Notes under the pieces: generated by a model | What the model was told of the DNA's origin: nothing | What the model saw: the letters and a program-made list of their open reading frames with translations, nothing else | The model's database searches: none | Source: Natronolimnobius sp. AArcel1 | Lineage (GTDB): Archaea > Halobacteriota > Halobacteria > Halobacteriales > Natrialbaceae | Length of the DNA: 64,000 nucleotides | Direction of reading: 5' to 3' | NCBI RefSeq assembly: GCF_011043775.1 | Contig: NZ_JAAKXY010000002.1 | Span: forward strand, 744,001 to 808,000 | Part shown: one piece after another, positions 52,662-62,320 of the stretch | How positions within the stretch are numbered: the first letter of the stretch is position 1 | Layout: the number at the start of each line of letters is the position of its first letter | Made by a program: the position numbers and the translations under genes

Positions 52662-55019
52662 CTACATGAGGAAGTCGCCAGTGACCGACTCGCGAGCGTC
52701 GCGGAGGTACCAGTACATCCGTCTGGAGATTCGGGTGACGATTCCGATGGCAACGAGCCCGTAGACGCCGGTGGCGACGAATAACGACGTCTGCGCGATA
52801 GTGAGCGACCCGCTTCGGTCCTCGTGTTCGCTTGCAACTACTTCGGCGCGGCTGGATTCACCTGCATCCTCAAACGCAGTCACCGACGCATCATATGAAT
52901 CGTGTAACTCGTCGGTTCTGTCGGTGAACGTGTCGTACTCCGCCGGATTGACCATCAACGGCTGGCCAAGTACTGTCACGAACTGCTCGGACTCCATCGT
53001 CTGCCAGGTATCTTCGCTCGACTGGGCCGCCCCTTCACCGTCTGAGACCGCCTCGGAGTACTCCTCGAACGCCGACTCTGCATCGCTCTCGAGTGCGTCC
53101 GCGCGTTCGTCGTCACCCTGCAGGAGGGCAATACGGGCGAGCTCTCGTTGGATCGTCGCCTCCTCAAGCAACGAGAGTTCGCCGGACTCGAGGCGCTGTT
53201 CGTAGTGGGCTTCCTGTGCGTCGATCAACTCTTCCAGATCCGCTTCGGCGGTCTCGAGGATGGCCTCACTGTCGTCACGTTGTTGGTCGCCCTCGATCTG
53301 GTCTGCGTAGAGCGTCATCGTGTTGTAGGCGGCCGACGACTGGACAATTTCAGCCTGTGCCTCCTCGTGGTCGTCGTCGTCAACCAGCTCGTTTGCCTCC
53401 TCTGCGGCGTCGAGGTAAAGCGTCGACGCGCTGCCGAAGGTCAGCACCGTCGAGATGTCGTCATCGTCAGCCTCGCCGGCTTGCATCTGCTCGTCCATCG
53501 TCTCGACCATCTCAAGGGTTCCGTCGGCAACAGGCCCACTGTGACCAGAGAGGTCGTCACGGATCGGATCGAGGTCGAGCGGAACCGGCGAGGCAGAAAC
53601 GGAGATGGATTCGGCTTCGACGCCGTCACCGTCAGCGGTGTGAACCCATTCGTAGTTCTCGCCCAGTTCAGCATCCGTATCGAACTCGAGGTCGAAGACG
53701 ACGTCGTCGGTTTCGCCGGCTGACAGCGACGTTGGTTCCTCTTCGACGACCAGCCACTCGTCGGGCCCCTCATCTTGGGCTAACTCGAGGTCGTCAATGT
53801 CGTTGTAGCCGAGTTCTTCCTTGAGTTCGGTCGCGACTTGCTCGCTCTCACCAATCGCCACCTCGCCGATTGAGACGCTCTCAACGGTAAGTTCGGTCTC
53901 ATGTATGATTTCGATATCACCGTCATACGTTCCATCGTCGGTGTCAACATCGTCGGCGCTCGCAGTCGCAGAGAAGTCGTACTCGCCTTCCGAGAGATCG
54001 GTGTCCGCGGCGACGACGACGTCTATCGTTTCGCTCGACTGCGCATCGATTTCATCGGGAACATTCTCGGTGTCGACGCTGATGTCGGCGTTCGACGCTG
54101 ATCCCCTTATGCTACCGACCTCGAGTGGCTCATCGCCGTCGTTCGGCACGTCCAACTCGAGCGTCTGCGTGATCACGTCATTTTCGTCCCTCGGTTCGTC
54201 AAAGACCATCGTTTCCTCGAACTCGAGGGTCCCGTAGTAGCCGGGATAGATCACATTCGCCTCGACATCGACCTCACGGGCCTCGTCAGGGTTGTTCTCG
54301 TCCCAGAGGTCGACCGTCCAGGACAGTGACTCGTGTTGGTCCGCGTCGTCATCGACTGAGACCTCCCATTCAGCGGTGTCCTCGCCGCCGGGATCAGTCT
54401 GGACGCCGTCGCTCCCGCCCCAGCCGCCACTGCTGCTCAAATCGTCGAAGCTGAGATCGGCGTCGGGGTCATCGCTGACGATATCCCACTCAACGCCGTC
54501 GAGTCCCTCGTCCCCACCGAGTTCCTCAACGACGAACTCGTCGGACACCGTTTCGCCGACGAGAATGTCGCCGGCGTCGAGGGGTTCGTCCTCGAAACCA
54601 GGAAGCGGCGGTTGCGATTCGACGGTCACGTCAAACGAGAACGGTTCGCCGTTCACATCTCCGGAAACGGAGTATGTATCGGGGTCGGCGTCGTCGTCCA
54701 CGTCAACCTCGAGATTGACGGTTTCGGTGTCGCCCGGCGGGATTGTCACGGTTGTTTCCTCGACGTCGAACGGCAGTCCGGTATCGTCAACGGAAATATC
54801 GGCGTCGACGTCGTCGGCCTCTTCTTCCTCGCCAGTGTTGTCGATCGTCGACACTTCGATCGTGGTTTCGTCACTCTCGCCGGTCAGTATCTCGACGTCG
54901 TCGTTCCCAGTGACGTCGATGACTTCACCAGCCTGCGCCACCGGTAGTGTCCCCAGTATTGCCACTACAACGACGGCAAGAATCGCGAGTGTCGCAACCG
55001 TTCGCCTAGACATCGCCAT
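52662..55019 (-). CDS. Membrane-anchored ectodomain protein with CARDB-like repeats
   Basis: The product has 785 residues. An N-terminal signal or anchor (AILAVVVVAILGTLPVAQAG) is followed by about 450 residues of Ig/CARDB-like beta repeats (VTIPPGDTETVNLEVDVDD, LELDVPNDGDEPLEVG). An alpha-helical segment comes next (AEEANELVDDDDHEEAQAE and EAVSDGEGAAQSSEDTWQ), then a C-terminal membrane helix (LTIAQTSLFVATGVYGLVAI) with a short cytoplasmic end. A start at 55013 is also possible. It is the last gene of the leftward operon and its start overlaps the previous gene. The function is unknown. Confidence 0.75.
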   Translation of the reverse strand: MAMSRRTVATLAILAVVVVAILGTLPVAQAGEVIDVTGNDDVEILTGESDETTIEVSTIDNTGEEEEADDVDADISVDDTGLPFDVEETTVTIPPGDTETVNLEVDVDDDADPDTYSVSGDVNGEPFSFDVTVESQPPLPGFEDEPLDAGDILVGETVSDEFVVEELGGDEGLDGVEWDIVSDDPDADLSFDDLSSSGGWGGSDGVQTDPGGEDTAEWEVSVDDDADQHESLSWTVDLWDENNPDEAREVDVEANVIYPGYYGTLEFEETMVFDEPRDENDVITQTLELDVPNDGDEPLEVGSIRGSASNADISVDTENVPDEIDAQSSETIDVVVAADTDLSEGEYDFSATASADDVDTDDGTYDGDIEIIHETELTVESVSIGEVAIGESEQVATELKEELGYNDIDDLELAQDEGPDEWLVVEEEPTSLSAGETDDVVFDLEFDTDAELGENYEWVHTADGDGVEAESISVSASPVPLDLDPIRDDLSGHSGPVADGTLEMVETMDEQMQAGEADDDDISTVLTFGSASTLYLDAAEEANELVDDDDHEEAQAEIVQSSAAYNTMTLYADQIEGDQQRDDSEAILETAEADLEELIDAQEAHYEQRLESGELSLLEEATIQRELARIALLQGDDERADALESDAESAFEEYSEAVSDGEGAAQSSEDTWQTMESEQFVTVLGQPLMVNPAEYDTFTDRTDELHDSYDASVTAFEDAGESSRAEVVASEHEDRSGSLTIAQTSLFVATGVYGLVAIGIVTRISRRMYWYLRDARESVTGDFLM

Positions 55020-56031
55020 CACCCACCGTCACAACCGAACCGACTTGCGCCCTGTCGTATGTTCGTTTCCAGAGGAAAATCCGCCCAAGGAGGACTGTCC
55101 CCAACAAGCCGACGATGATGCCATATCCTACGAGTACCGAGGTCGATGCGACCGCGAGCGAGAGATGGGCGTTCCCGGCCTCCTCGTCGATCGTCGCGAG
55201 TTCTTCCTCTCGCTCCTCTAATCCATGCGTTTCAGCCTCTCCACGGACGTCTCCGACCTTGGCATTGACCGATTGGATCTCTTGATACCTCTCGAAAGTC
55301 TCGAGGGCGTTCGGCGCACCGGCGACGGCGCTGCCCACGTTATCGCAGTCCACACAGTCCCCGAAGAACGCCTCAGCGTCATTCTCAGTGTCGTTCATTT
55401 CCTCGAGCGCGGCCTCGTAGGCTGCGGTCTCTTGTTCGACTTGCAAATTGAACTCCGCTGCCTCGTCGGGCATGTTCGCTCGCTCGTAGGCTGTCGCGGT
55501 CAGCGAGAGCAGGTCGAGTCGATCTGGCGTCCGATCAACGGCTTCAGCATCATCGTGAAGGCCGTCAGCCAGCCCTTCGTAGAACCGCGTCACTGCAAGA
55601 TCGGCGAGTGTTGCCTGAGTCTGTTCGTGCTCCTCGAGTTCGTCGACGTGACTGTCGACCTCTTCAGCGTACTCGAGGCTTTCCTCGTAGTCGCCGCCCT
55701 CCGCGTGTTCGTACGCCTGCTCGAAGGCGAGCATCGTCTGGCGGACGGCTTCGAGTTCGGCTTGTTCGTCTGCATCGAGGGTGCCGATTTCCTGTACTTG
55801 CGTGACGGCGAACGTCCGAAGGGTTTCGAACTCGTCGTACTCTTCGTAGGCTTCGGTTCCTTCCATTGCACGGAACTCGTCGAAGTACTCGTTCGCTGTC
55901 TCTGGCTCGTCCGCGGCGACGCTCGCGACGAACAGAGTCGCCGTTGCGACGGCTGCGACGGCAACGATCGCAACGAGGATCACCGATCGAGCGCTGGGTC
56001 CAGTCGTGTTGGTGTGTGTCTGTTCGTACAT
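55006..56031 (-). CDS. Membrane protein with helical ectodomain
   Basis: The product has 341 residues. An N-terminal anchor (SVILVAIVAVAAVATATLFVASVAA) is followed by about 240 residues that are almost all helical and acidic (FRAMEGTEAYEEYDEFETLR; FEQAYEHAEGGDYEESLEYA), resembling a TPR-like or coiled-coil bundle. A CVDC pair sits near residue 235. A C-terminal membrane helix (SVLVGYGIIVGLLGTVLLGRIF) ends in a basic cytoplasmic tail. It starts directly next to the stop of the preceding gene. I know no family match. It probably presents a helical stalk outside the cell. Confidence 0.72.
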   Translation of the reverse strand: MYEQTHTNTTGPSARSVILVAIVAVAAVATATLFVASVAADEPETANEYFDEFRAMEGTEAYEEYDEFETLRTFAVTQVQEIGTLDADEQAELEAVRQTMLAFEQAYEHAEGGDYEESLEYAEEVDSHVDELEEHEQTQATLADLAVTRFYEGLADGLHDDAEAVDRTPDRLDLLSLTATAYERANMPDEAAEFNLQVEQETAAYEAALEEMNDTENDAEAFFGDCVDCDNVGSAVAGAPNALETFERYQEIQSVNAKVGDVRGEAETHGLEEREEELATIDEEAGNAHLSLAVASTSVLVGYGIIVGLLGTVLLGRIFLWKRTYDRAQVGSVVTVGDGDV

Positions 56032-58977
56032 CTAGAACACCGTCCGTGAGAGTCGTTCGCGGAGGAAATCGTGCTCAAACATCTTTTCGACCGAATCGAG
56101 CACGAGCAGGGACGCATAGACAATGGCTATCGCGTCGTCACCACGGTCGGTGTCACCGACCATATCCCAAGCGCGCCGGTGCATCTCACGCGCCGGTGCA
56201 ACCTCGGAGACATCTTGACGGGCGTCTTCGATCTGACCAGCGACGGCCTCGTAGCGTTGTTTGAGCTCGTTACGCTGGCTCATCGGATCGTCTGCAAGCC
56301 GCTCGAGCAGTTCCTCAAGATCGTGTTCGCCGCGCCACCGAGCGCCGGAACGCGGTTCGGACATATCTGCGCAGGCGGCAAAGAGATCGATGTTGCGTTT
56401 CGTTGTCATCGCATCATTAATCGCATCGGTCGTCTTTGCAGCAGCCTCAAGCACGGCGTCAGCGACCGAATCGGGGTCAGCGCCGGCCCCGGCGAAGTGA
56501 TGGCCAGCGTCTGGCATCGATTCAACAGTCTCGAGCATCGATTCGACAACCGACGCGTAGTAGGCTGGAATCGACGTATCACGCCCGGAGTGTGCCGAAA
56601 GCGACCGCAAGTCGTCCCGGATTCGGGCGATTTGATCCTTGTGGGTTGGTGAGAGCGTCCAGGTGAACTGCGCATCGACGTCAACCCGCGCCGTGTCACC
56701 TTCCCGGATGACGACGTCAGTTTCGCCTTGGGCGAAGATATCCGAACGGTTGCCGGGCGAAGAGATCCCGACCCGGTACGTGCCGACGAGCACGTCATCT
56801 CGGGTTGCGACCCCGTCTCCACCGGTCGTCTCTTCGAATCCTTCAGAGCGGTATCTGAGGAACTGTTCGTTCTCGGCCGGCGTCACTCGAAGCGCCATGG
56901 ACTCCGTCGCGACGCCGTCAATTCGTGAGACGATCTGCATGCGCCCAGTTCGCGGCGCGAGTCTGACCCTCCCGTCGGCACGTCGATCAAAGCGAACGGT
57001 TTTCGACTGCTCGTGGTACTTTTCATGATCAAACTCGGCCTCGAGGTGCGTACTCGAGTCGTCGGTTGGTGGCTCAATGGTAACCCGGCCGCGTTTGTCC
57101 GTTGCTATCGAACCATCGGTGGTGCGAACCGTTGCGTTCGGGATCGCCTCACCGCTCGCCTGATCGACCACGGCAAGCGTCGTCGCGGAGGTAACAGTGA
57201 GGGTGGCACTCGCACTTCGATGACTGATCTCGACGGGGTCGGACCTATCAGTGCCACGTTCGGCGACCAGTTTCCACGCGCCGCGGCTGGGAAGGCGGAT
57301 GTTTCCTCCGCCCCCGCTAATCTGTTCTTTCCCAGCCCGGCTGCCGTCGCCTTTCTCGTAATAGACCGTGATCGGCTCTGTTATCGGGTCGCTCCCGTCG
57401 GTGATTGCTACATCGGCCGTAAATCCTGTCGGTCCCGCGGCGAATCGCTTTCCAAGCAGATAGTACGACGTCGGAGCCAGCACCGTCGCAAGGAGAACAC
57501 CGCTTGCAGCAATTCCGTGGGTGAGTGAATCTATCGGTTGAACGCTGTCTGTCATCAGAAGGACGATCAAGGTCGTCGCAAGCGTCAGGCAGAATCCGAT
57601 CAGACTTGCGAGGCCGACCGTCACCGGCGTCGGAGAACCGCCAAAACGAGCCCCGACAACGCCGATTCCGAGCCCGAACGCAAGCGAAAGTACGACTGGT
57701 GTGGCGAGTTGCCCAGCACTGAGGACGGCCCCCATCGTGTCGCTCTCTTCATCGGTCTCTCCAGGAGTCGACTCCTCGAGTGTGACCGATGCCACACCGG
57801 CTGGCGTTTGCAACAAGAGTGAGTCGTCTTCGGTCAGCGCGCCGTCTTCGAGAGTGACCGAAAGACTGCCATCCTCGTCGATCCCATCGGTGTCAAGTGA
57901 CTGCGGCTGATCGTCTTCTGACTCGAGAACGGCGCTTGTCACCTCGAGATCGGCAGCCCACTCATTCTCATCGAACATGACGGTCGAGTCACCGCCCTGA
58001 ACTGTCCCCATCATCTCGAACGCGCCGTTGTACTCGAGTTCCGTCTCCTCAAGTTCGAAGTCATTGCCGGTGACGTCTATGTCTATGGTTGCGTCAGGTG
58101 ATAGTGAGGAAAGTTCGAGGGCACCAGGCTGACTCGGTTCGACGGAGGAGCTCACGTACTGACCGTTGCCGTCATCAGCGACGATGTCGTACGTTTGTCT
58201 GTCCACGAGCAGGGGATGCCAGAAGACGAGTTGATCGTCAATCGAACGCAGTTCGGCTTCGAGGATGTGGGGGTCTTCGGTAACGGATTCATCGTCGGCC
58301 CGTACATCGACTCCGATTTCTGATTCGACCGATACGTCCTCGAGTGCCTTGAGTTCCTCACGCTCGAGAGCGAGTTGGCTGGCGTTAGCGCTAACGATGC
58401 CGGTGAGCGGCGCCTCCTCGTCGCCGTTTACAACGACGGAAACCTCATCCCCGTCGGCGACACCGGTCGTTGCCGACTCGTAAAGCGGAACACGAAGTAT
58501 GTCGCTTTCGCCCTCGTTGACGGCCTCGTCGATCCACACAGGTGCCTCGGAGGCAAACGAGACAGCGTGGAGTCCGACCGGTACGCCGTCGACGAGCGTC
58601 TCTTCGTCTTCGTCAGTCACGGCCGTGACGGTGACGTTTGGATCAATGAGCGACGTTCCGCCAACGGTTCCCTCTTCGGGTTGGGTGACGTCGATGTCGA
58701 TTTGGCTTTCGTCAGTCGCGTTCTGTTCGTACAGCACGTCTGTGTCCTCAACAGTGACGCGTACCTCGTTGACGTCGCCGTCGACATCCGTGAGCCCAAT
58801 GCTCAGATTATGACCGCTTCGTTCGATTGCGTCTTCGCTGTCGTCTTGACTGTCTTCACCGACCGCGACGTCAGCGATTACCGCGCCGGCGAACGCAATC
58901 GCGATGACGAGAAGGAAGACCGTCAGTAGTCGTCGGGCGCTCGAGCGTTGATCGGCGTGGGTTCCGTGTACTACCAT
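56032..58977 (-). CDS. Large multi-domain membrane protein of the tubulin operon
   Basis: The product has 981 residues. An N-terminal signal/anchor (LLTVFLLVIAIAFAGAVIAD) is followed by an ectodomain of about 400 residues in beta sheets, then four membrane helices (for example AGQLATPVVLSLAFGLGIGV, TVGLASLIGFCLTLATTLIV and SGVLLATVLAPTSYYLLGKRF). Beta domains with the carboxypeptidase-regulatory pattern follow (AVVDQASGEAIPNATVRTTDG; APRTGRMQIVSRIDGVATES). The C-terminal 200 residues are helical (HKDQIARIRDDLRSLSAHSG). So it may link the outside to the cytoplasmic tubulin-like protein. It begins nine bases after the tubulin-like gene. Confidence 0.75.
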   Translation of the reverse strand: MVVHGTHADQRSSARRLLTVFLLVIAIAFAGAVIADVAVGEDSQDDSEDAIERSGHNLSIGLTDVDGDVNEVRVTVEDTDVLYEQNATDESQIDIDVTQPEEGTVGGTSLIDPNVTVTAVTDEDEETLVDGVPVGLHAVSFASEAPVWIDEAVNEGESDILRVPLYESATTGVADGDEVSVVVNGDEEAPLTGIVSANASQLALEREELKALEDVSVESEIGVDVRADDESVTEDPHILEAELRSIDDQLVFWHPLLVDRQTYDIVADDGNGQYVSSSVEPSQPGALELSSLSPDATIDIDVTGNDFELEETELEYNGAFEMMGTVQGGDSTVMFDENEWAADLEVTSAVLESEDDQPQSLDTDGIDEDGSLSVTLEDGALTEDDSLLLQTPAGVASVTLEESTPGETDEESDTMGAVLSAGQLATPVVLSLAFGLGIGVVGARFGGSPTPVTVGLASLIGFCLTLATTLIVLLMTDSVQPIDSLTHGIAASGVLLATVLAPTSYYLLGKRFAAGPTGFTADVAITDGSDPITEPITVYYEKGDGSRAGKEQISGGGGNIRLPSRGAWKLVAERGTDRSDPVEISHRSASATLTVTSATTLAVVDQASGEAIPNATVRTTDGSIATDKRGRVTIEPPTDDSSTHLEAEFDHEKYHEQSKTVRFDRRADGRVRLAPRTGRMQIVSRIDGVATESMALRVTPAENEQFLRYRSEGFEETTGGDGVATRDDVLVGTYRVGISSPGNRSDIFAQGETDVVIREGDTARVDVDAQFTWTLSPTHKDQIARIRDDLRSLSAHSGRDTSIPAYYASVVESMLETVESMPDAGHHFAGAGADPDSVADAVLEAAAKTTDAINDAMTTKRNIDLFAACADMSEPRSGARWRGEHDLEELLERLADDPMSQRNELKQRYEAVAGQIEDARQDVSEVAPAREMHRRAWDMVGDTDRGDDAIAIVYASLLVLDSVEKMFEHDFLRERLSRTVF

Positions 58978-58986
58978 CGGTCACCG

Positions 58987-60219
58987 TCACTCCGCGTTCC
59001 GTTCGACGTACGATTCGAGGTTCTCGACAATACGATCGAGTTCCGTGCGTGTGAGGTCGCCCCCACCCCCGCTTCCCCCCTGGCCAGCGAGGCTGTCGCC
59101 GAGCATCTCAAACTCGTCTCGAGAGTGCTCGAGTAGCGGATTTAAGTCAAACCCGCCCAGCAACAGTAGGACGTCGACGTCGCTGCCTCGTCCGCGTTTA
59201 GGCGTCAGACTGGCTTGGCCGGCAACGTTGATGCCGTGTTTGTCTGTCCAGTCCTGAAAGGCACTGTAAACGTCCGGCTCGGTAATCTCCTCGTTGTCGA
59301 TCATGCTTTCAGGTGCGCGGACGATAGCGTATGCCGCCTGCGTGGTGGCGACATCCATCGGAACGTACGTGTTCTCTGCGGCCTGATCAAGCATGTACTT
59401 GAGTTCGTAGACATCGCCGTTGAGGTCCGTCGCGACGGCAGGCGTGAAGTGGTAGGCGTCCATCTGGGACGGAATCGTGACGTAATCTTTGATATCGATC
59501 ACGCTGTGGGTCTCGCGTCCGGCTCCGATCATCAGGTCAACCGCGGTGATGATCGCGTCGTTGATCGAGTCGTAGTGACGCCCACTCCCACGACCCTCGT
59601 CATCGAGGTGGGAGTTCGCTGCGAGCAGAACCATGTCGGCGTTCTGGTTTCCGTCAGCGTTCCGGAGCAACCGCGAAAGCCCGGAGACAGCGTTGAAGTG
59701 TCGTTGTGGCGGCTCAGTGTAATACGGCCAGACGCCGAATGCTGTGTGGATCACGCTGTCCATCCAGTCTTCTGACGCTCCGTCGTCATCCAAGTCGGCG
59801 AGGCCGTTTTTGAACTGATCAACAGCGTACGGAATCGACCCGTTTCCGGTGCCTCCTCCAAGCGTCGCAACGTGCATGAACGCATCAGCTCCATTGAAGT
59901 CACTAATTCGCCTGACGATGCGATCCAGGTCCTCTCGAGCACAGGCCTCCCCATTCGGGAAGAAGTTGCCGGCCCCCTGCTGAGTCCCGAACTCCAGTGC
60001 GTGTGACTGCATCATCTCCTCTTCGCCTTGATCAGACGCCATCTCGCCCCGCATTCGGTCGATTGTATTCCGGAGGTCAGCCCGGTTCGTATTCATTACC
60101 AGAATGCGGTCATCGATCCCCGGATTCTCGCTACGGTTGAAAAACTGCGAGGCGATTCGGCCGCCTCCCTCTCCCGACGCAATGACGCTCCATCTCGTAA
60201 ACGTATCTATCTGTGCCAT
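58987..60219 (-). CDS. Tubulin/FtsZ-like GTPase (FtsZl/Tubulin_2-like)
   Basis: The product has 410 residues from the ATG at 60219 (a TTG at 60234 is not needed). The GTP-binding loops are T1 SGEGGGRIA (15-23), T3 MNTNRADLR (42-50), GAGNFFPNGEACAREDL (82-98), T4 GGGTGNG (121-127), helix 7 with SINDAI (Asn220) and T7 VIDIKDYVTI, where Asp242 and Asp245 match the catalytic NxDxxD of FtsZ. The C-terminal domain includes AAYAIVRAPESM and VDVLLLLGGFD. So polymerisation and GTP hydrolysis are likely. It is not CetZ or canonical FtsZ. The next gene upstream is a coiled-coil protein, one base apart. Confidence 0.85.
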   Translation of the reverse strand: MAQIDTFTRWSVIASGEGGGRIASQFFNRSENPGIDDRILVMNTNRADLRNTIDRMRGEMASDQGEEEMMQSHALEFGTQQGAGNFFPNGEACAREDLDRIVRRISDFNGADAFMHVATLGGGTGNGSIPYAVDQFKNGLADLDDDGASEDWMDSVIHTAFGVWPYYTEPPQRHFNAVSGLSRLLRNADGNQNADMVLLAANSHLDDEGRGSGRHYDSINDAIITAVDLMIGAGRETHSVIDIKDYVTIPSQMDAYHFTPAVATDLNGDVYELKYMLDQAAENTYVPMDVATTQAAYAIVRAPESMIDNEEITEPDVYSAFQDWTDKHGINVAGQASLTPKRGRGSDVDVLLLLGGFDLNPLLEHSRDEFEMLGDSLAGQGGSGGGGDLTRTELDRIVENLESYVERNAE

Positions 60220-60220
60220 A

Positions 60221-62320
60221 TTATTGTGATTCAATCGCTGTTTCGCTTGTCGTCACGCTGTACTCTCCATCACCGTTGATCTCGCGGACAACGTCCCGTA
60301 TTACCGGCCTCGGAACCGGTGCAGACAGGAAGTTCCGCTCGAGGTCGTCGTACGTCAGCCGGTCGCCCGACTCCAGGTTGTACCGCAGGACGTTGGTCAG
60401 CTCCCGCTCGAGTTCTGCCCTGTCGTAGACGACGATTTCGTCGCCATCCTGACACACCGCATAGCTCGTTTGCTCGCTCCAGACTGCGAGCAAACACGGG
60501 GCGTGGGAGTCTCGAACGGGGAGGTCCATCTTGGTCGAGACGTACCCCTCGTCGTCGAACAGTTCCTTGAGGTGTGGGCGCATATCCCCTAGGACAGCCA
60601 CCATGTCAGTCTCGACACCCTCGCAGAGTTGATCGCGAAGATCTCGTTCGGCGAACTCCACGGTGATTTCGCGATCCTCGTTGACGCGTACCGCTCGCTC
60701 GATGGGTGCGAACGCTTCGTCACCCGGATCTGCCAAGAGCGTATGAGTCCCTTCGGGAACGTCGACAAACGTCGCCTTCCCGGCAATCCGGGTTTTGACA
60801 GTTTCGCTCGCCGCGTAGCCATCCGTCAACTCGAGCGTCGCCGTTCGGACATCGCCGCCTTTCTCGTAGGTCACCGCAATATCGAGGTCATAGGTCTCGA
60901 CGTCGCCACGTCTGAGCACGGGCACCGCAGGATCGAACTCGACACCGTCGTTTCGACGGAAGTAGAGCCCGAGGAACTGATCGGCGTGACGCATCGGCAG
61001 ATCGTCGCCGACCACCTCACCCTCCTGTTCGAGTGTTGTTTGAATCGTGTCAGCGACATCACCGTAGGCGTCGACGACCGCCGCCTTTGTGCTCGCCGTC
61101 TCAAGGGCCGTACTCAATCGGTCTGCAATCTCTCCCCACCGTTCAGCGAGCCCCTCGAGATCGTCGGCATCCTGCAGTTCGTCGACGTGTCGTTCGTCAA
61201 CGATCTCTGGCTCGGAGTAGTAGCCGGAGGGAAGTTCTGCATTCCGCAACGTCTCCACGTCGTCTGCGAGGTCGCGTTCCATCGCCGCAATCATGTCGAT
61301 ACACGTCCGACGCAGTTCCGATCGTGGACGACTCAATTCGGACAGATCCAGCGCCGAGTCGAGTTCCTCGATGGTCGAATCGATCCGATCGATATCGTCG
61401 ACGTACTCGGCGTTGACGTACGCCTCGACTTCAGCGTCTTTAACCGTCTCGACTAACCCGCGCATTGCGTCGCGTTCGCTTTCGAACGAGCCGGAGAATT
61501 GATCACGAAGTCGGTCACGGGCCTCGAGGATCCGCTCGACGGCCGTTCCAAAGTCGGTGCGTTCGAGGGCCGCCTCGGCCTCTTTTAGCTCCTGCTCGAT
61601 AGCGTTGCCATCGTCAGGTCGCGTTCCGCCTCGTCCCATCTCGCGGACGGTTCCGATCGCCGTCCTGACGATCTCGACTGCCTCCACTCGAAGCGCGTCG
61701 ATTGCGTCTCGACACTCTGGTATCGTTGCACTCTTGTCTGGTTCGAGTTCGGGGTAGGAGCCACCGGCTCCGTCGATGAGACCGACATCCGCGAGGCGAT
61801 CGATAGCGTCCTCGATGCGGTCTTGTTCTTGTGCGCCAAACTCCCGGAACGACGATTCGACGTCCTGCTCGATCGTTTCGATCTCGGTCGAAAGCCGCTC
61901 AAATTCCTGAAGATCAGCGCTTTTGACTCCCTTTCCGAGGTCGAACGCGCCCGTCTCGAGATCGAACGTAACGCCTTCCGTGCGGAAGTCGCCCGCGATC
62001 GATTCAAGCTGCGCGTCGACGCCGGCATTCCACTCTGGATAGTCGTTCTCGAGATCGTTTATCTGTCTGATGCACGCCTGAAACTCTTCTGCAATCGACC
62101 GGGCGCGCGTGCGGACGAATTGCTGTTCGCTCGTGCCGCTACGGGCAACGACGCCGCGAACGTACAGCGTAATTCCTGTAACGACGATTAGTGGGATGCC
62201 GACGAGGACGAACCAAGTCGCGGCCTGCGAACCGGACCAGACGAAGACGCCAGCTCCAATCGCTGCCGCGACGACGACGAGCGCGCCGACTCCTGCAGCC
62301 GTCTTTGCGTTCCCGCTCAT
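60221..62320 (-). CDS. Membrane-anchored coiled-coil protein of the tubulin operon
   Basis: The product has 699 residues. Two membrane helices near the N-terminus (about 8-30 and 36-55) are followed by some 400 residues of helical, spectrin-like repeats (FQACIRQINDLENDYPEW; FERLSTEIETIEQDVESSFR). Next is a beta domain around 480-560 (YDLDIAVTYEKGGDVRTATL) and a final alpha/beta part with Cys residues (SHAPCLLAVWSEQTSYAVC). The topology puts the coil and beta domain in the cytoplasm, so it could tether the tubulin-like filament, as EzrA or ZipA-like proteins do. This parallel is inference. Confidence 0.75.
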   Translation of the reverse strand: MSGNAKTAAGVGALVVVAAAIGAGVFVWSGSQAATWFVLVGIPLIVVTGITLYVRGVVARSGTSEQQFVRTRARSIAEEFQACIRQINDLENDYPEWNAGVDAQLESIAGDFRTEGVTFDLETGAFDLGKGVKSADLQEFERLSTEIETIEQDVESSFREFGAQEQDRIEDAIDRLADVGLIDGAGGSYPELEPDKSATIPECRDAIDALRVEAVEIVRTAIGTVREMGRGGTRPDDGNAIEQELKEAEAALERTDFGTAVERILEARDRLRDQFSGSFESERDAMRGLVETVKDAEVEAYVNAEYVDDIDRIDSTIEELDSALDLSELSRPRSELRRTCIDMIAAMERDLADDVETLRNAELPSGYYSEPEIVDERHVDELQDADDLEGLAERWGEIADRLSTALETASTKAAVVDAYGDVADTIQTTLEQEGEVVGDDLPMRHADQFLGLYFRRNDGVEFDPAVPVLRRGDVETYDLDIAVTYEKGGDVRTATLELTDGYAASETVKTRIAGKATFVDVPEGTHTLLADPGDEAFAPIERAVRVNEDREITVEFAERDLRDQLCEGVETDMVAVLGDMRPHLKELFDDEGYVSTKMDLPVRDSHAPCLLAVWSEQTSYAVCQDGDEIVVYDRAELERELTNVLRYNLESGDRLTYDDLERNFLSAPVPRPVIRDVVREINGDGEYSVTTSETAIESQ

